Both the position numbers and the translations under genes were made by a program. This document shows positions 1 through 7,591 of a stretch of DNA of 47,653 nucleotides, piece by piece (position 1 is the stretch's first letter; every line of letters starts with the position of its first letter). Location of the stretch: positions 119,037 to 166,689 of the forward strand of contig JAMPFA010000002.1 of assembly GCA_023664725.1 (NCBI GenBank), in the 5' to 3' direction. The notes beneath the pieces were generated by a model that was given only the letters and a program-made list of their open reading frames with translations, did not search any database and was not told where the DNA came from. Origin of the DNA: Roseburia sp. (GTDB lineage Bacteria > Bacillota > Clostridia > Lachnospirales > Lachnospiraceae).

Positions 1-60
1 GCGCAGGACTTAAAATCCTGTTGTGGTGACACAGTACCGGTTCGATTCCGGTCGCGGGCA
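1..60 (+). tRNA. tRNA-Leu (UAA anticodon), 5' part cut by window edge
   Basis: The anticodon arm GGACTTAAAATCC has anticodon TAA. It is followed by a long variable arm, typical of a class II tRNA, a T arm around GGTTCGATTCC, and a 3' acceptor strand CGCGGGC with discriminator A at 60. CCA is not encoded; TATTT follows directly. The acceptor 5' strand and D arm lie outside the window. Serine and tyrosine tRNAs also have long variable arms, but the anticodon specifies Leu. Confidence 0.93.
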
Positions 61-71
61 TATTTTATAGG

Positions 72-109
72 ATTCTCAATGCAGGATATCTGGCATTGGG
101 ATTTTTTTT
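72..109 (+). terminator. Rho-independent terminator of the tRNA transcript
   Basis: An inverted repeat (TTCTCAATGC pairing with GCATTGGGAT, with one G-U pair) is followed directly by eight T residues, 12 nt after the tRNA end. Confidence 0.85.
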
Positions 110-142
110 GTTTCATTTGCCTCCCCGTTGGTTACATTTCTG

Positions 143-171
143 TTTCAAAACGGGAAAAAATATTTTATAAT
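143..171 (+). promoter_or_regulatory. Probable promoter of the LytTR/GHKL operon
   Basis: A TATAAT at 166-171 lies 17 nt downstream of a weak -35 (TTTCAA, 143-148), shortly before the regulator gene. The weak -35 would suit an activated promoter. I could not define LytTR-type direct repeats with confidence. Confidence 0.5.
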
Positions 172-198
172 TAAAACCAGGAGGCGGGGAATTTGTGT

Positions 199-906
199 AT
201 GCAGATTGCAGTCTGTGATGACGAGAAAAATATGGCAAGGAGCCTGTGCGCCATGATAGGGGAGCTGGATCGGGAGAGCAGGGTTTCCTGTTATACCGAC
301 GGCCCTTCCCTTCTCCGTGGGGGCGGCTTTGACCTGGTATTTTTGGATATCGGCATGGAGCCTATGGACGGCATGGAGCTGGCGGGAAGGATTCGGGAGA
401 AAAATAAGAAAACCCTTATCGTGTTTGTCACGGCGTTGAAGGAGTATGTGTACGACTGCTTTGAGGTGGGGGCTTTCTGGTATCTGCTAAAGCCCGTTTC
501 AAAGGACAAGCTGGAACAGGTTTTATGCCGGGCAAAGGAGGAGTGGCGGCAGGGCCAAGATGTGTCTAAAAAGCAGATTTTTATCCAGACAAAGGGCCAG
601 AATTACCTTCTCTTTGTAGATGATATCCTGTACCTGGAAAACCAGAAACGGAAGGTGTTAATCCACACCAGGGAGGAACAGATTGCCTTTTACGCCGCCA
701 TGTCCAAGCTGGAGAAGTCCCTGGGGGAGGGGTTTTACCGATGCCACAGAGGGTATCTGGTGAATTTTGCCTACGTGGCGGGGTACGACGCCAAGAGCAT
801 CCGGCTTTTAAACCATGAGACGATTTACCTGGCCAAAAATAAATATCCCGATTTTGTGGTGCAGTACATGCGTTACCTTCGGAATGGGGGTGTGACCTTT
901 GTCTGA
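199..906 (+). CDS. LytTR-family response regulator
   Basis: A 235-aa response regulator of the AgrA/LytR class. Residues 1-120 form a receiver domain with the acidic pocket CDDE near the N-terminus, a phosphoacceptor Asp at about residue 50 in VFLDIGM, and the conserved Lys in LLKPV. Residues ~130-232 match a LytTR DNA-binding domain, including FYRCHRGYLVNF. Regulators of this type act with GHKL kinases, and the kinase gene follows with an 8-nt overlap, so the pair is almost certainly cognate. A TTG at 193 would sit 8 nt from AGGAGG (179-184), while the ATG at 199 sits 14 nt away, so the upstream TTG start (two more residues) is quite possible. Targets are unknown; the downstream repeat-protein gene is a candidate. 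Confidence 0.9.
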   Translation: MQIAVCDDEKNMARSLCAMIGELDRESRVSCYTDGPSLLRGGGFDLVFLDIGMEPMDGMELAGRIREKNKKTLIVFVTALKEYVYDCFEVGAFWYLLKPVSKDKLEQVLCRAKEEWRQGQDVSKKQIFIQTKGQNYLLFVDDILYLENQKRKVLIHTREEQIAFYAAMSKLEKSLGEGFYRCHRGYLVNFAYVAGYDAKSIRLLNHETIYLAKNKYPDFVVQYMRYLRNGGVTFV

Positions 907-2338
907 GTGGTATGCAAACGCCATACAGTGGGTGAATTATGGCTTTGAAGGGCTTTGCATGGTGATGCTTTGCAAAAAATTCCTGGTTCCCAAAATTGGA
1001 GATGGGTTTTGGCGCCAGGGGATGGCGGGGCTTGTGTGGATAGCCGTGCGTTTTGTGGGCAGCCTTTTGGAAAGCGGGAATGACGGGGTGGTTTTGGCGG
1101 GGAAGAGCCTGGCCGGCTGGGGGATTATGCTTTTGTTCTTCCTTTTGTTTTATCAGGGGGAGACGGTGTTCAAGCTGTTTGTGGCGGCGGTTTTTTTCGC
1201 CCTGCGGGAGATGTCCTTCTTTGCAGCTTACAGTCTGCTGGGGGTGGGCTCCTGGTTTATGGGCGCACTGGTGCGTGCGTATGAAGGGGGGATGATGGGG
1301 GAGGAAACCCTCTTGGCGGCGGTGTCAGGGGTTGGAGGCGCCTCCCTTTTCCTGGAGTTTTTGGCGGAGCTGGCGCTGCTCTTTGCGGGGGTTCGTTTCC
1401 TGGCTGGGATTTTTCAGAAAGGGTACCGGAAAATGGGAAACCGGGAGCTGCTGTTTTGTATGCTGCCAGCGGAGGCTGGGCTTTTGGTGGGGCTTGTCCT
1501 CAGGATGACCATGTTTTTGCGGGAGGAGGGGGGCATCGTTATTTTGTACCAGAAGTACCCGGCCCTCTACGGGATTGTGCCGGTGATTTCCCTGGCGTTG
1601 TACGGCTCTATTCTCTTTAATTTCTGGCTGTACCAGAGGGTCTGCGAGCAGAGGGAGCGGGAGGTGGAGCAGGAGTTGCTGCAAAACCAGATTGTCCAGA
1701 TGCAGGGGGCCATGCAGGAGATGGAACGGCTCTACGACGGCATCCGCAGCGTCCGCCACGACATGAAAAACCAGATGCTTGCCTTGCAGGGGATTTTGCC
1801 CAAAGACGGCGGCGGGAGGGAGGAATTTCAGGAGTTCCTTGCGGATATGTACCATTGTGTGGAGCAGCTGGATTACGGGCTGCACACGGGAAATTCCGTC
1901 TGCGACGCAGTGATTGGCAGCAAGTTTGCCAAGGCCAAAAGCCAGCTTTCCCCAATCAGCCTGAGCGCAGAAAATTTTCTGGTGGCAAAGGATTTTGGGG
2001 TGCGGGCCTACGATTTGGGCATTATGCTAAACAACGGCCTGGATAACGCCTTAGAGGCCATAGAGCGGATGCGGAAGGTTTACCCTGGGAAGGAGGCCTG
2101 CATTCTCGTCAGGTCTTTTGTCCGGGGGGGCATGTTTTTTATCGAGGTGGAAAACAGCTTTTGCGGCAGCCTGCGGTTTGGGGAGGATGGTGCGCTGCCC
2201 CTGTCCCAGAAGGAGGGGGAGGGGCATGGGATTGGCCTTCGCAATATCCGAAACTGCGCCAGGAAGTATGGCGGGGAGGCGGACTGCATTGTGGAGGGGG
2301 AGCGGTTTATTTTGTCGATTATGTTAAAAGGGAGGTAG
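899..2338 (+). CDS. GHKL-type sensor histidine kinase (AgrC-like)
   Basis: A 479-aa membrane kinase. The first ~240 residues are a polytopic membrane sensor of about six hydrophobic segments. A linker helix follows, then the phosphoacceptor region with RHDMKNQ (His near residue 287). The C-terminal GHKL ATPase domain shows an N box (NNGLDNALEAIE) and G box (GHGIGLRNI). The start is TTG at 899, inside the end of the regulator gene, with GGGGGTG 7 nt upstream, indicating translational coupling; ATG 959 is an alternative. This architecture senses peptides in Agr-type quorum systems, but no AgrB or AgrD-like gene is visible here, so the ligand is unknown. Confidence 0.88.
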   Translation: MSEWYANAIQWVNYGFEGLCMVMLCKKFLVPKIGDGFWRQGMAGLVWIAVRFVGSLLESGNDGVVLAGKSLAGWGIMLLFFLLFYQGETVFKLFVAAVFFALREMSFFAAYSLLGVGSWFMGALVRAYEGGMMGEETLLAAVSGVGGASLFLEFLAELALLFAGVRFLAGIFQKGYRKMGNRELLFCMLPAEAGLLVGLVLRMTMFLREEGGIVILYQKYPALYGIVPVISLALYGSILFNFWLYQRVCEQREREVEQELLQNQIVQMQGAMQEMERLYDGIRSVRHDMKNQMLALQGILPKDGGGREEFQEFLADMYHCVEQLDYGLHTGNSVCDAVIGSKFAKAKSQLSPISLSAENFLVAKDFGVRAYDLGIMLNNGLDNALEAIERMRKVYPGKEACILVRSFVRGGMFFIEVENSFCGSLRFGEDGALPLSQKEGEGHGIGLRNIRNCARKYGGEADCIVEGERFILSIMLKGR

Positions 2339-2344
2339 CGTTTT

Positions 2345-2887
2345 ATGGACAGTGTATTTATGAATGGGCTTGTGACGGGGATTTCCTCGATGCTGGAACA
2401 AAGCGGCAAGGTCAGCGGGCAGACGGGAAATTCGTCAAATGGCGGGTCGGAGAGCGGACAGGATTTTGCCAAGGTTTTGGGGGAGGCCATCGCCAAATCC
2501 CTTGGGACGAATGGCAGCAGCGTGTATGGGAATCTGGCTTATGGCGGGCTGTACAATACGGGGCTTTATGGGAACAGCCTGTATGGCGGCGGGCTTTATG
2601 GAAACAGCTTGTATGGGGGACTGTTTGGGAGCGGTCTGTATAGCGGCGGGCTTTACGGGAGTAGTCTGCTGGGTATGCCCTATGGAAATTTGGGGCTGCT
2701 CTCCGGGCTTTATGGGAGCGGGAGCAGCACAAAGGGCAGCAGCGGGACATCTTCTGGCAGTGGGGGGACTTCTGGGAATACCAGCACGGAGCAGATTAAG
2801 CAGATGCAGAGGAATCGGGTGCAGGCCAGGCTTGTGAACAGTTCGGCGGCGGACGCTTATAAAAGGCATATGGCTATGATGGCGTAG
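2345..2887 (+). CDS. Gly/Tyr-rich tandem-repeat protein, unknown function
   Basis: A 180-aa protein I do not recognise. Residues ~1-55 are Ser/Gly-rich and include a short helix (FAKVLGEAIAKSLG). Residues ~58-120 are degenerate tandem repeats around GLYGNSLYGG. A Ser/Gly/Thr linker (~122-150) follows, then a polar helical C-terminus (STEQIKQMQRNRVQARLVN). There is no signal peptide, lipobox or membrane segment. It starts 6 nt after the kinase stop with GGGAGG as ribosome binding site, so it is the third gene of the two-component operon, and a terminator follows at once. Gly/Tyr repeats can self-associate or coat surfaces, but that is inference. Confidence 0.82.
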   Translation: MDSVFMNGLVTGISSMLEQSGKVSGQTGNSSNGGSESGQDFAKVLGEAIAKSLGTNGSSVYGNLAYGGLYNTGLYGNSLYGGGLYGNSLYGGLFGSGLYSGGLYGSSLLGMPYGNLGLLSGLYGSGSSTKGSSGTSSGSGGTSGNTSTEQIKQMQRNRVQARLVNSSAADAYKRHMAMMA

Positions 2888-2893
2888 CAGAAA

Positions 2894-2935
2894 TCGCCTT
2901 CCTGATTGCGGGACGCATCGGGAGGCGGTTTTTTT
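2894..2935 (+). terminator. Terminator of the two-component/repeat-protein operon
   Basis: A stem of CGCCTTCCTGAT against ATCGGGAGGCG is followed by a seven-T run, just after the stop at 2887. Confidence 0.87.
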
Positions 2936-2961
2936 GTGATTGTATGGTGTAAAATAAAATC

Positions 2962-2990
2962 TTTAAAAGCAGGGACAGGGATGGTATAAT
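2962..2990 (+). promoter_or_regulatory. Promoter of the retropepsin cassette
   Basis: An extended -10 (TGGTATAAT, core 2985-2990) has a weak -35-like TTTAAA at 17-nt spacing, downstream of a terminator. The cassette therefore has its own promoter. Confidence 0.55.
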
Positions 2991-3082
2991 TGTTTTAGTG
3001 TTTTCACAAAAATTGTATGGGATGGCAGCGAAAATAATTGGTCTTTTGTTGCAATTCGTCAGGGTATAAGGAGGATGATATT

Positions 3083-3319
3083 ATGGACATTAAAGAGAGA
3101 AATTTAACCCTTGAACAGGTACGGGACAAATATCCTAATAAGTGGGTTATGCTTACAAACATTGAAGATGCAGAATTAAATGGGATAGCATCTGTTGATG
3201 TTGTTGAAGTTTATCCCTTAGATAATTATCCCGGAAATAAGTTAGATGAATGTATATCTCAATATGGTAATGGGATGATTTTGAGAACAGCAAAAGAAGA
3301 AGGGGTGTTATTTTTATGA
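3083..3319 (+). CDS. Small protein paired with a retropepsin-like protease
   Basis: A 78-aa acidic protein (MDIKERNLT... ) of unknown function. The ATG at 3083 has GGAGGATGATATT upstream; an in-frame start at 3038 lacks a good ribosome binding site. Its stop overlaps the protease start by 4 nt (ATGA), so the two are translationally coupled. It has no signal peptide or membrane segment. The composition is AT-rich by eye compared with both flanks. From memory, small proteins of this size accompany retropepsin-like proteins in other Firmicutes, which would make it a partner, inhibitor or substrate; this is inference. Confidence 0.75.
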   Translation: MDIKERNLTLEQVRDKYPNKWVMLTNIEDAELNGIASVDVVEVYPLDNYPGNKLDECISQYGNGMILRTAKEEGVLFL

Positions 3320-3807
3320 TAGAGTTAGCTTTATTAGATGAAACACTGCCAAAAGTAAGATTTATTAAAACAGGTAGAAGTTGTATGTGTTTATTAGACA
3401 CTGGCGCTAATATATGCGTTTGGACCCGGGGTTTAGAAGAATTTATGAAAGTATTCCCAATGAGTGATAGACAGGTGGGTAAAATGGCGACAGTATCTGG
3501 ATTTGGCGGCGATGGAGCAAAGGCGCCTGTGTACTTAGTAGATTGCATTACTTTCAGGTCGGGACGGAATACGCTGTCATTTAGAGATTTACACATTGCT
3601 ATAACAACAAATACACGCATAGGCGCAGAGTTAGTGCTGGCTATGACTACATTGCGTAAAAATGTTTATACGTTTGATATGACGTCCAAAAAGTTCAGAG
3701 TGGAAGGGAAAACTGCAGGTATACTGTGTGATAATGAATATTATGATGGAGATTTAAAACGCACAGTAGCGGTAGCGCTCAGCCAGGAAGAAACTGAGAC
3801 AACTTAA
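3316..3807 (+). CDS. Retropepsin-like aspartic protease domain protein
   Basis: A 163-aa protein with features of a single-lobe (retropepsin-type) aspartic protease. The catalytic-type motif LLDTGANICV lies at residues ~32-41. A flap-like VSGFGGDG follows at ~58-65, and a hydrophobic-hydrophobic-Gly element near the C-terminus (IGAELVLAM) corresponds to the iiG-x-D/N-x-L segment. Enzymes of this fold work as homodimers because each chain gives one Asp. There is no signal peptide, so it is likely cytosolic. It overlaps the preceding small gene by 4 nt. The low GC suggests lateral acquisition. Activity is unproven; the fold call is fairly firm. Confidence 0.78.
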   Translation: MIELALLDETLPKVRFIKTGRSCMCLLDTGANICVWTRGLEEFMKVFPMSDRQVGKMATVSGFGGDGAKAPVYLVDCITFRSGRNTLSFRDLHIAITTNTRIGAELVLAMTTLRKNVYTFDMTSKKFRVEGKTAGILCDNEYYDGDLKRTVAVALSQEETETT

Positions 3808-3822
3808 ATTTACTTAAAAAAG

Positions 3823-3851
3823 TTGAGTTATTTCCCTAAATATTGTAAAAT
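3823..3851 (+). promoter_or_regulatory. Promoter of the beta-glucosidase operon
   Basis: TTGAGT (3823-3828), a 17-nt spacer and TAAAAT (3846-3851), 36 nt before the GH1 start codon. Confidence 0.65.
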
Positions 3852-3887
3852 AGAAAAAACAAATTTTGCAGACACAAGGAGGAACTT

Positions 3888-5243
3888 ATGGGATTTCGGG
3901 AAGATTTTGCCTGGGGAGCGGCCACCAGCGCTTACCAGATTGAGGGCGCATACAGGGAGGACGGCAAGGGGTTAAACATCTGGGACGTGTACACCAAGGA
4001 TCCGGGGCGGATTTACGAGGGGCACACCGGGGACGTGGCCTGCGACCACTACCACAGGTACAAGGAGGACGTGGCGATTATGCGGGAAATGGGGGTTAAG
4101 GCTTACCGTTTCTCCATTAACTGGGCGAGGATCCTGCCGGAGGGAACCGGGAGGGTCAATGCGGCGGGAATCCGGTTTTACGACAGCCTGATAGAGGAGC
4201 TTTTAGAGGCGGAAATCGAGCCATACATTACCCTGTACCACTGGGAGCTGCCCTATGAGCTCTACAAAAAAGGGGGATGGATGAACCCGGATATTGCGGA
4301 GTGGTTCGGGGAGTACGCAAAGGTTGTGGCGGAGCATTTCAGCGACAGGGTAAAATACTTCTTTACCGTAAACGAGCCCCAGTGCTTTGTGGGGCTGGGA
4401 TTCCTTCAGAAAGACCACGCCCCGGGGTTAAAGGTGCCCTATGCGGACTCTTTTCTTATGGCCCACAACGTGCTCCGTGCCCACGGCCGGGCGGTGCAGA
4501 TGTTAAGGGCCCACGGAAAGCAGGAACTTGTCATCGGCTACGCCCCCACCGCCGGAGTGAGCTATCCCAGGACAGAAAAGCCGGAGGATGTTGCGGCGGC
4601 CCGTCAGTCGTTTTTTTCCATGACGGAACTTGGCAACTGGACCTGGAATGTAACCTGGTGGTCAGACCCGGTTCTTTTGGGGCATTACCCGGAGGACGGA
4701 CTAAAGTGTTTTGAACCCTATCTTCCCAAATTTACAGAGGAAGATATGAAACTGATCTCAGAGCCTATTGATATCTATGGGCAGAATATATATAATGGAA
4801 AGTGTGTGGAGCAGGGGCCGGAGGGAAATCCCAGAATAGTGGATCGGTATCCCGGATTTCCAAGGACGGCAAACAACTGGCCCATTACGCCGGAGGTCCT
4901 TTACTGGGGGCCAAAGTTTTTGTATGAGCGGTACAAAAAGCCCATTTACATCACAGAAAACGGCATGTCCTGCCACGACGTCATATCTCTGGACAAAAAA
5001 GTCCACGACCCCAACCGTATCGATTTCCTTTCCAGATATCTGTCACAGCTAAAACGTGCGTCGGAGGAAATTGATCTGCGGGGATACTTCCACTGGTCTT
5101 TGACAGACAACTTTGAGTGGAGCAGGGGATACGGCGAGCGTTTTGGGCTTGTGTATGTGGACTACCGGAATCAGGAGAGGATCTGGAAGGATTCGGCTTA
5201 CTGGTATCAGGGCGTGATCCGCACCAACGGGGAGGAGCTGTAA
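3888..5243 (+). CDS. GH1 family beta-glucosidase / 6-phospho-beta-glucosidase-like
   Basis: A 451-aa cytoplasmic glycoside hydrolase of family 1, full length for the family. The N-terminal signature FAWGAATSAYQIEGA is present. The acid/base Glu is in TVNEP (about residue 163) and the nucleophile Glu in ITENG (about 357), followed by the substrate-binding DNFEWSRGYGERFGL. The -1/+1 subsite context (DNFEW plus GYGERFG) is more like beta-glucosidases than phospho-beta-glucosidases, and no PTS genes are nearby. The start at 3888 has AGGAGG 7 nt upstream. It hydrolyses beta-glucosides from the non-reducing end, and its neighbours also point to sugar metabolism. Confidence 0.93.
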   Translation: MGFREDFAWGAATSAYQIEGAYREDGKGLNIWDVYTKDPGRIYEGHTGDVACDHYHRYKEDVAIMREMGVKAYRFSINWARILPEGTGRVNAAGIRFYDSLIEELLEAEIEPYITLYHWELPYELYKKGGWMNPDIAEWFGEYAKVVAEHFSDRVKYFFTVNEPQCFVGLGFLQKDHAPGLKVPYADSFLMAHNVLRAHGRAVQMLRAHGKQELVIGYAPTAGVSYPRTEKPEDVAAARQSFFSMTELGNWTWNVTWWSDPVLLGHYPEDGLKCFEPYLPKFTEEDMKLISEPIDIYGQNIYNGKCVEQGPEGNPRIVDRYPGFPRTANNWPITPEVLYWGPKFLYERYKKPIYITENGMSCHDVISLDKKVHDPNRIDFLSRYLSQLKRASEEIDLRGYFHWSLTDNFEWSRGYGERFGLVYVDYRNQERIWKDSAYWYQGVIRTNGEEL

Positions 5244-5306
5244 ACAGGGCAGTTTGTATGCCTTGCACGACGCAGAGCCAACAGGAAAAAAGAAAGGAAG
5301 AACAAT

Positions 5307-5648
5307 ATGCCATTTATCGATTCAAAAATCACAGTTCCGGTATCACCGGAAAAAAGGGAAACGATCAAATCACAGCTGGGAGGGTCCATCAGCCTTTTAA
5401 ACAAGACAGAAAACTACCTTATGGTGGGTTTTGAGGACAATTACGACCTGTACCTGGGGGGAAACCATCTGGAAAAAGGCGCTTACGTGACAGTGCGGCT
5501 TTTTGGCAGCGCATCCTCAGATGCCTGCAGCAAGATGACAGGCGCTATATGTGATATTTTAAAGAAGGAACTGGACATTCCCGGGGAGAACGTGTATGTC
5601 AGTTATATCGGGACCAAGGACTGGGGATGGAACGGGAGAAACTTTTAA
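5307..5648 (+). CDS. MIF/phenylpyruvate tautomerase family protein
   Basis: A 113-aa protein of the macrophage migration inhibitory factor fold. It starts MPFIDSKI, so the catalytic-type Pro would be N-terminal after Met removal. It matches the family along its length, ending in the characteristic VYVSYIGTKDWGWNGRNF. The normal MIF length is about 115 aa. Members tautomerise phenylpyruvate or act on related enols; the physiological role in gut Clostridia is unclear. It lies 63 nt after the GH1 gene, with AAGAAAGGAAG as ribosome binding site, and is probably co-transcribed with it. Confidence 0.85.
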   Translation: MPFIDSKITVPVSPEKRETIKSQLGGSISLLNKTENYLMVGFEDNYDLYLGGNHLEKGAYVTVRLFGSASSDACSKMTGAICDILKKELDIPGENVYVSYIGTKDWGWNGRNF

Positions 5649-5774
5649 AGGCTGTGGCAAATTCGGCACAGATTAAGGAAAATCTCACTGACATAAAGAA
5701 AAAACCTTTTCGGATTTGCCCCAAAGGGCTATGATAAAGGCAGGTACAAACTTTACTGTGAAAAGGAGACGGAC

Positions 5775-6416
5775 ATGAAAATTGCTTTGATTAATGAGAA
5801 CAGCCAGGCGGCAAAAAACGAGATGATCTGCGGGGCACTGAAAAAAGTGGTGGAGCCCATGGGACATGAAGTGTTTAACTACGGTATGTACAAGGCGGAG
5901 GATGAGGCACAGCTCACCTATGTGCAGGTAGGAATCCTCGCAGCAGTTTTGCTAAATTCCGGGGCGGCAGACTATGTTATCACCGGATGCGGCACAGGAG
6001 AGGGCGCAATGCTTGCATGCAACTCTTTTCCGGGAGTGATCTGCGGACATGTGGAGGATGCGCTGGACGCTTACACTTTTGCGCAGATCAATGACGGAAA
6101 TGCGATTGCTCTTCCCTTTGCAAAAGGATTTGGCTGGGGCGGCGATCTGAACCTTCAGTATATTTTTGAAAAGCTCTACTGCGAGGAGAGCGGACAGGGA
6201 TACCCCAGGGAGCGGGCAGTTCCGGAAAAAGCCAACAAGAAGATACTGGATGAGGTGAAAAAAGTGACCTATCAGGATATCAACGTGATCTTAAAATCTA
6301 TGGACAGAGATTTGACCAAAGGCGCTTTATCTACAGAGGGATTTGACAAATATTTCTGGGACAACTGCAAGGATGAGGCATTAAAGGCAACGGTAAAAGA
6401 GATTCTTGGGAAATAG
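5775..6416 (+). CDS. RpiB/LacA/LacB family sugar-phosphate isomerase
   Basis: A 213-aa member of the RpiB/LacAB family, with the anion-binding and catalytic stretch TGCGTGEGAMLACN and the upstream MKIALINEN core. RpiB proper is about 150 aa; the ~60-residue C-terminal extension (EKANKKILDEVKK...) places it in the longer, poorly characterised branch. Likely reaction: aldose-ketose isomerisation of a phosphorylated pentose or hexose, for example ribose-5-P to ribulose-5-P. A good ribosome binding site (AAAAGGAG) precedes ATG 5775. It ends the glycosidase operon and is followed by a terminator. Confidence 0.85.
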   Translation: MKIALINENSQAAKNEMICGALKKVVEPMGHEVFNYGMYKAEDEAQLTYVQVGILAAVLLNSGAADYVITGCGTGEGAMLACNSFPGVICGHVEDALDAYTFAQINDGNAIALPFAKGFGWGGDLNLQYIFEKLYCEESGQGYPRERAVPEKANKKILDEVKKVTYQDINVILKSMDRDLTKGALSTEGFDKYFWDNCKDEALKATVKEILGK

Positions 6417-6460
6417 ACGCTTGTTTTAAAGCAAATTCTATAAAATTTTAAACAATCTTA

Positions 6461-6490
6461 AACCACTTTCTTTGTTGAAGGTGGTTTTTT
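6461..6490 (+). terminator. Terminator after the RpiB-family gene
   Basis: Stem AACCACTTT against AAGGTGGTT with a seven-base loop, ending in a T run. Confidence 0.87.
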
Positions 6491-6491
6491 C

Positions 6492-6520
6492 TTGTAATCA
6501 TTTACAAATCTGTTTATAAT
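6492..6520 (+). promoter_or_regulatory. Promoter of the sugar-sensing operon with overlapping palindrome
   Basis: TTGTAA (6492-6497), a 17-nt spacer and a perfect TATAAT (6515-6520). The -35 is the left arm of an interrupted palindrome (TTGTAA-N4-TTACAA, 6492-6507), which resembles half-sites bound by AraR-like repressors, though with wider spacing than the Bacillus AraR box. A repressor site is plausible. Confidence 0.65.
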
Positions 6521-6568
6521 GAAATCAGTATTGTTGTGAAAAACAGAGAGAAAGGGGGACGATGTAGA

Positions 6569-7582
6569 ATGAGAAGGATTTTGTTGTTGGGGATTTTAGC
6601 AGTCTTTCTCCTGTCAGGGTGTGGGAGCGGGGAAGAGGCAGAAAACGTCAAGCCCCCGATCATCCGGGCACAGATGGAAAAAACGGAGAGCGCACTGCTT
6701 AACGTAGGATTTATCCAGACAGGAAAGGAATCTGACTGGCGGGATGCCAATACAAATGATTTCCTACAGACATTTACCAGGGAGAGGGGTTACAACCTGA
6801 TCTATATTGACGGGAATTCAGACCCTGCCCGTCAGGTGAAAGCTGCCTATGACCTGATCGCACAGGAGGTAGATTACATGATTATCGATCCCATTGTGGA
6901 GGACGGCTGGGAGGATGTTTTTCTGGAGGCGGAAAAAGAGGGGATTCCCATCATCGTCTCCGACAGGCAGGTGAATGTGAAAGCTTCCCACTATGCCTGC
7001 TGGGTAGGCTCTGATTTTCACAAGGAGGGTGAAAACGCCATAAGATGGCTGGAAACACACCTTGCGGAAAAGGGACGGGAGGAGGAAGAGATAAAAATCG
7101 TTCTTCTGGAAGGCACGGAGGGAGCCACAGCAACCATTGGCAGGACGCAAGGGATCTATGACCGGCTGGAGAGCCATCCCAACTGGAAAATAGTGGCACA
7201 GGAGAGCGGAAACTTTACCCAGGGGGAAGGAATGGAGGTCATGGAAGAAATTTTAAAGCAGAACATTGAATTTGACGTTTTGATATCGGAAAATGACAAT
7301 ATGATGTTTGGCGCCATGAAAGCCATGAAGCAGCAGGGGATAGAATATGGGAGAGAAGGGGTGATTACCATATCTTTTGACGCCCTGAAAGAGGCCCTGA
7401 TCAAGATTGTGGGGGGAGAACTTTTAGTCACAGTGGAGTGTAACCCTCTCATCGCTGAATTGTCGGCAGAGGCCATACAGGATCTGGAACAGGGCAAAAG
7501 GATTGAAAAGGTCAATTTCGTCGAGGAAATGGTTTTCACCCGTGAAAACACTGTGGCGAATTTGTTGGATCGCAAATACTAA
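6569..7582 (+). CDS. Sugar-binding lipoprotein of the sensing operon (YtfQ/ribose-binding family)
   Basis: A 337-aa periplasmic-binding-protein-like lipoprotein (Peripla_BP_4 type). The signal peptide ends in lipobox LSGC (Cys 18), so the mature protein is membrane-anchored. Family landmarks: VGFIQTGKESDWRDANT, VDYMIIDPIVEDGW, TATIGRTQG and LISENDNMMFGAMKAMKQ. ATG 6569 gives a clean signal peptide; an upstream in-frame GTG (6536) would put charged residues before it. It is first in a tight operon with a GGDEF protein, a YesN-type regulator and a YesM-type kinase, and not with permeases. It is therefore likely a sensory ligand receptor rather than a transport subunit. The ligand is probably L-arabinose or an arabinofuranoside, inferred from its close paralogs. 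Confidence 0.88.
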   Translation: MRRILLLGILAVFLLSGCGSGEEAENVKPPIIRAQMEKTESALLNVGFIQTGKESDWRDANTNDFLQTFTRERGYNLIYIDGNSDPARQVKAAYDLIAQEVDYMIIDPIVEDGWEDVFLEAEKEGIPIIVSDRQVNVKASHYACWVGSDFHKEGENAIRWLETHLAEKGREEEEIKIVLLEGTEGATATIGRTQGIYDRLESHPNWKIVAQESGNFTQGEGMEVMEEILKQNIEFDVLISENDNMMFGAMKAMKQQGIEYGREGVITISFDALKEALIKIVGGELLVTVECNPLIAELSAEAIQDLEQGKRIEKVNFVEEMVFTRENTVANLLDRKY

Positions 7583-7591
7583 GGAGCGTAG

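Noticed and set aside
1325-1885. Long minus-strand reading frame inside the GHKL kinase gene
   Set aside because: It is antisense to a clear kinase, has low-complexity His/Leu/Pro-rich translation and no recognisable domain.
2412-2869. Minus-strand and shifted reading frames over the Gly/Tyr repeat gene
   Set aside because: They are by-products of the GC-rich repeat; only the plus frame has a proper ribosome binding site and operon position.
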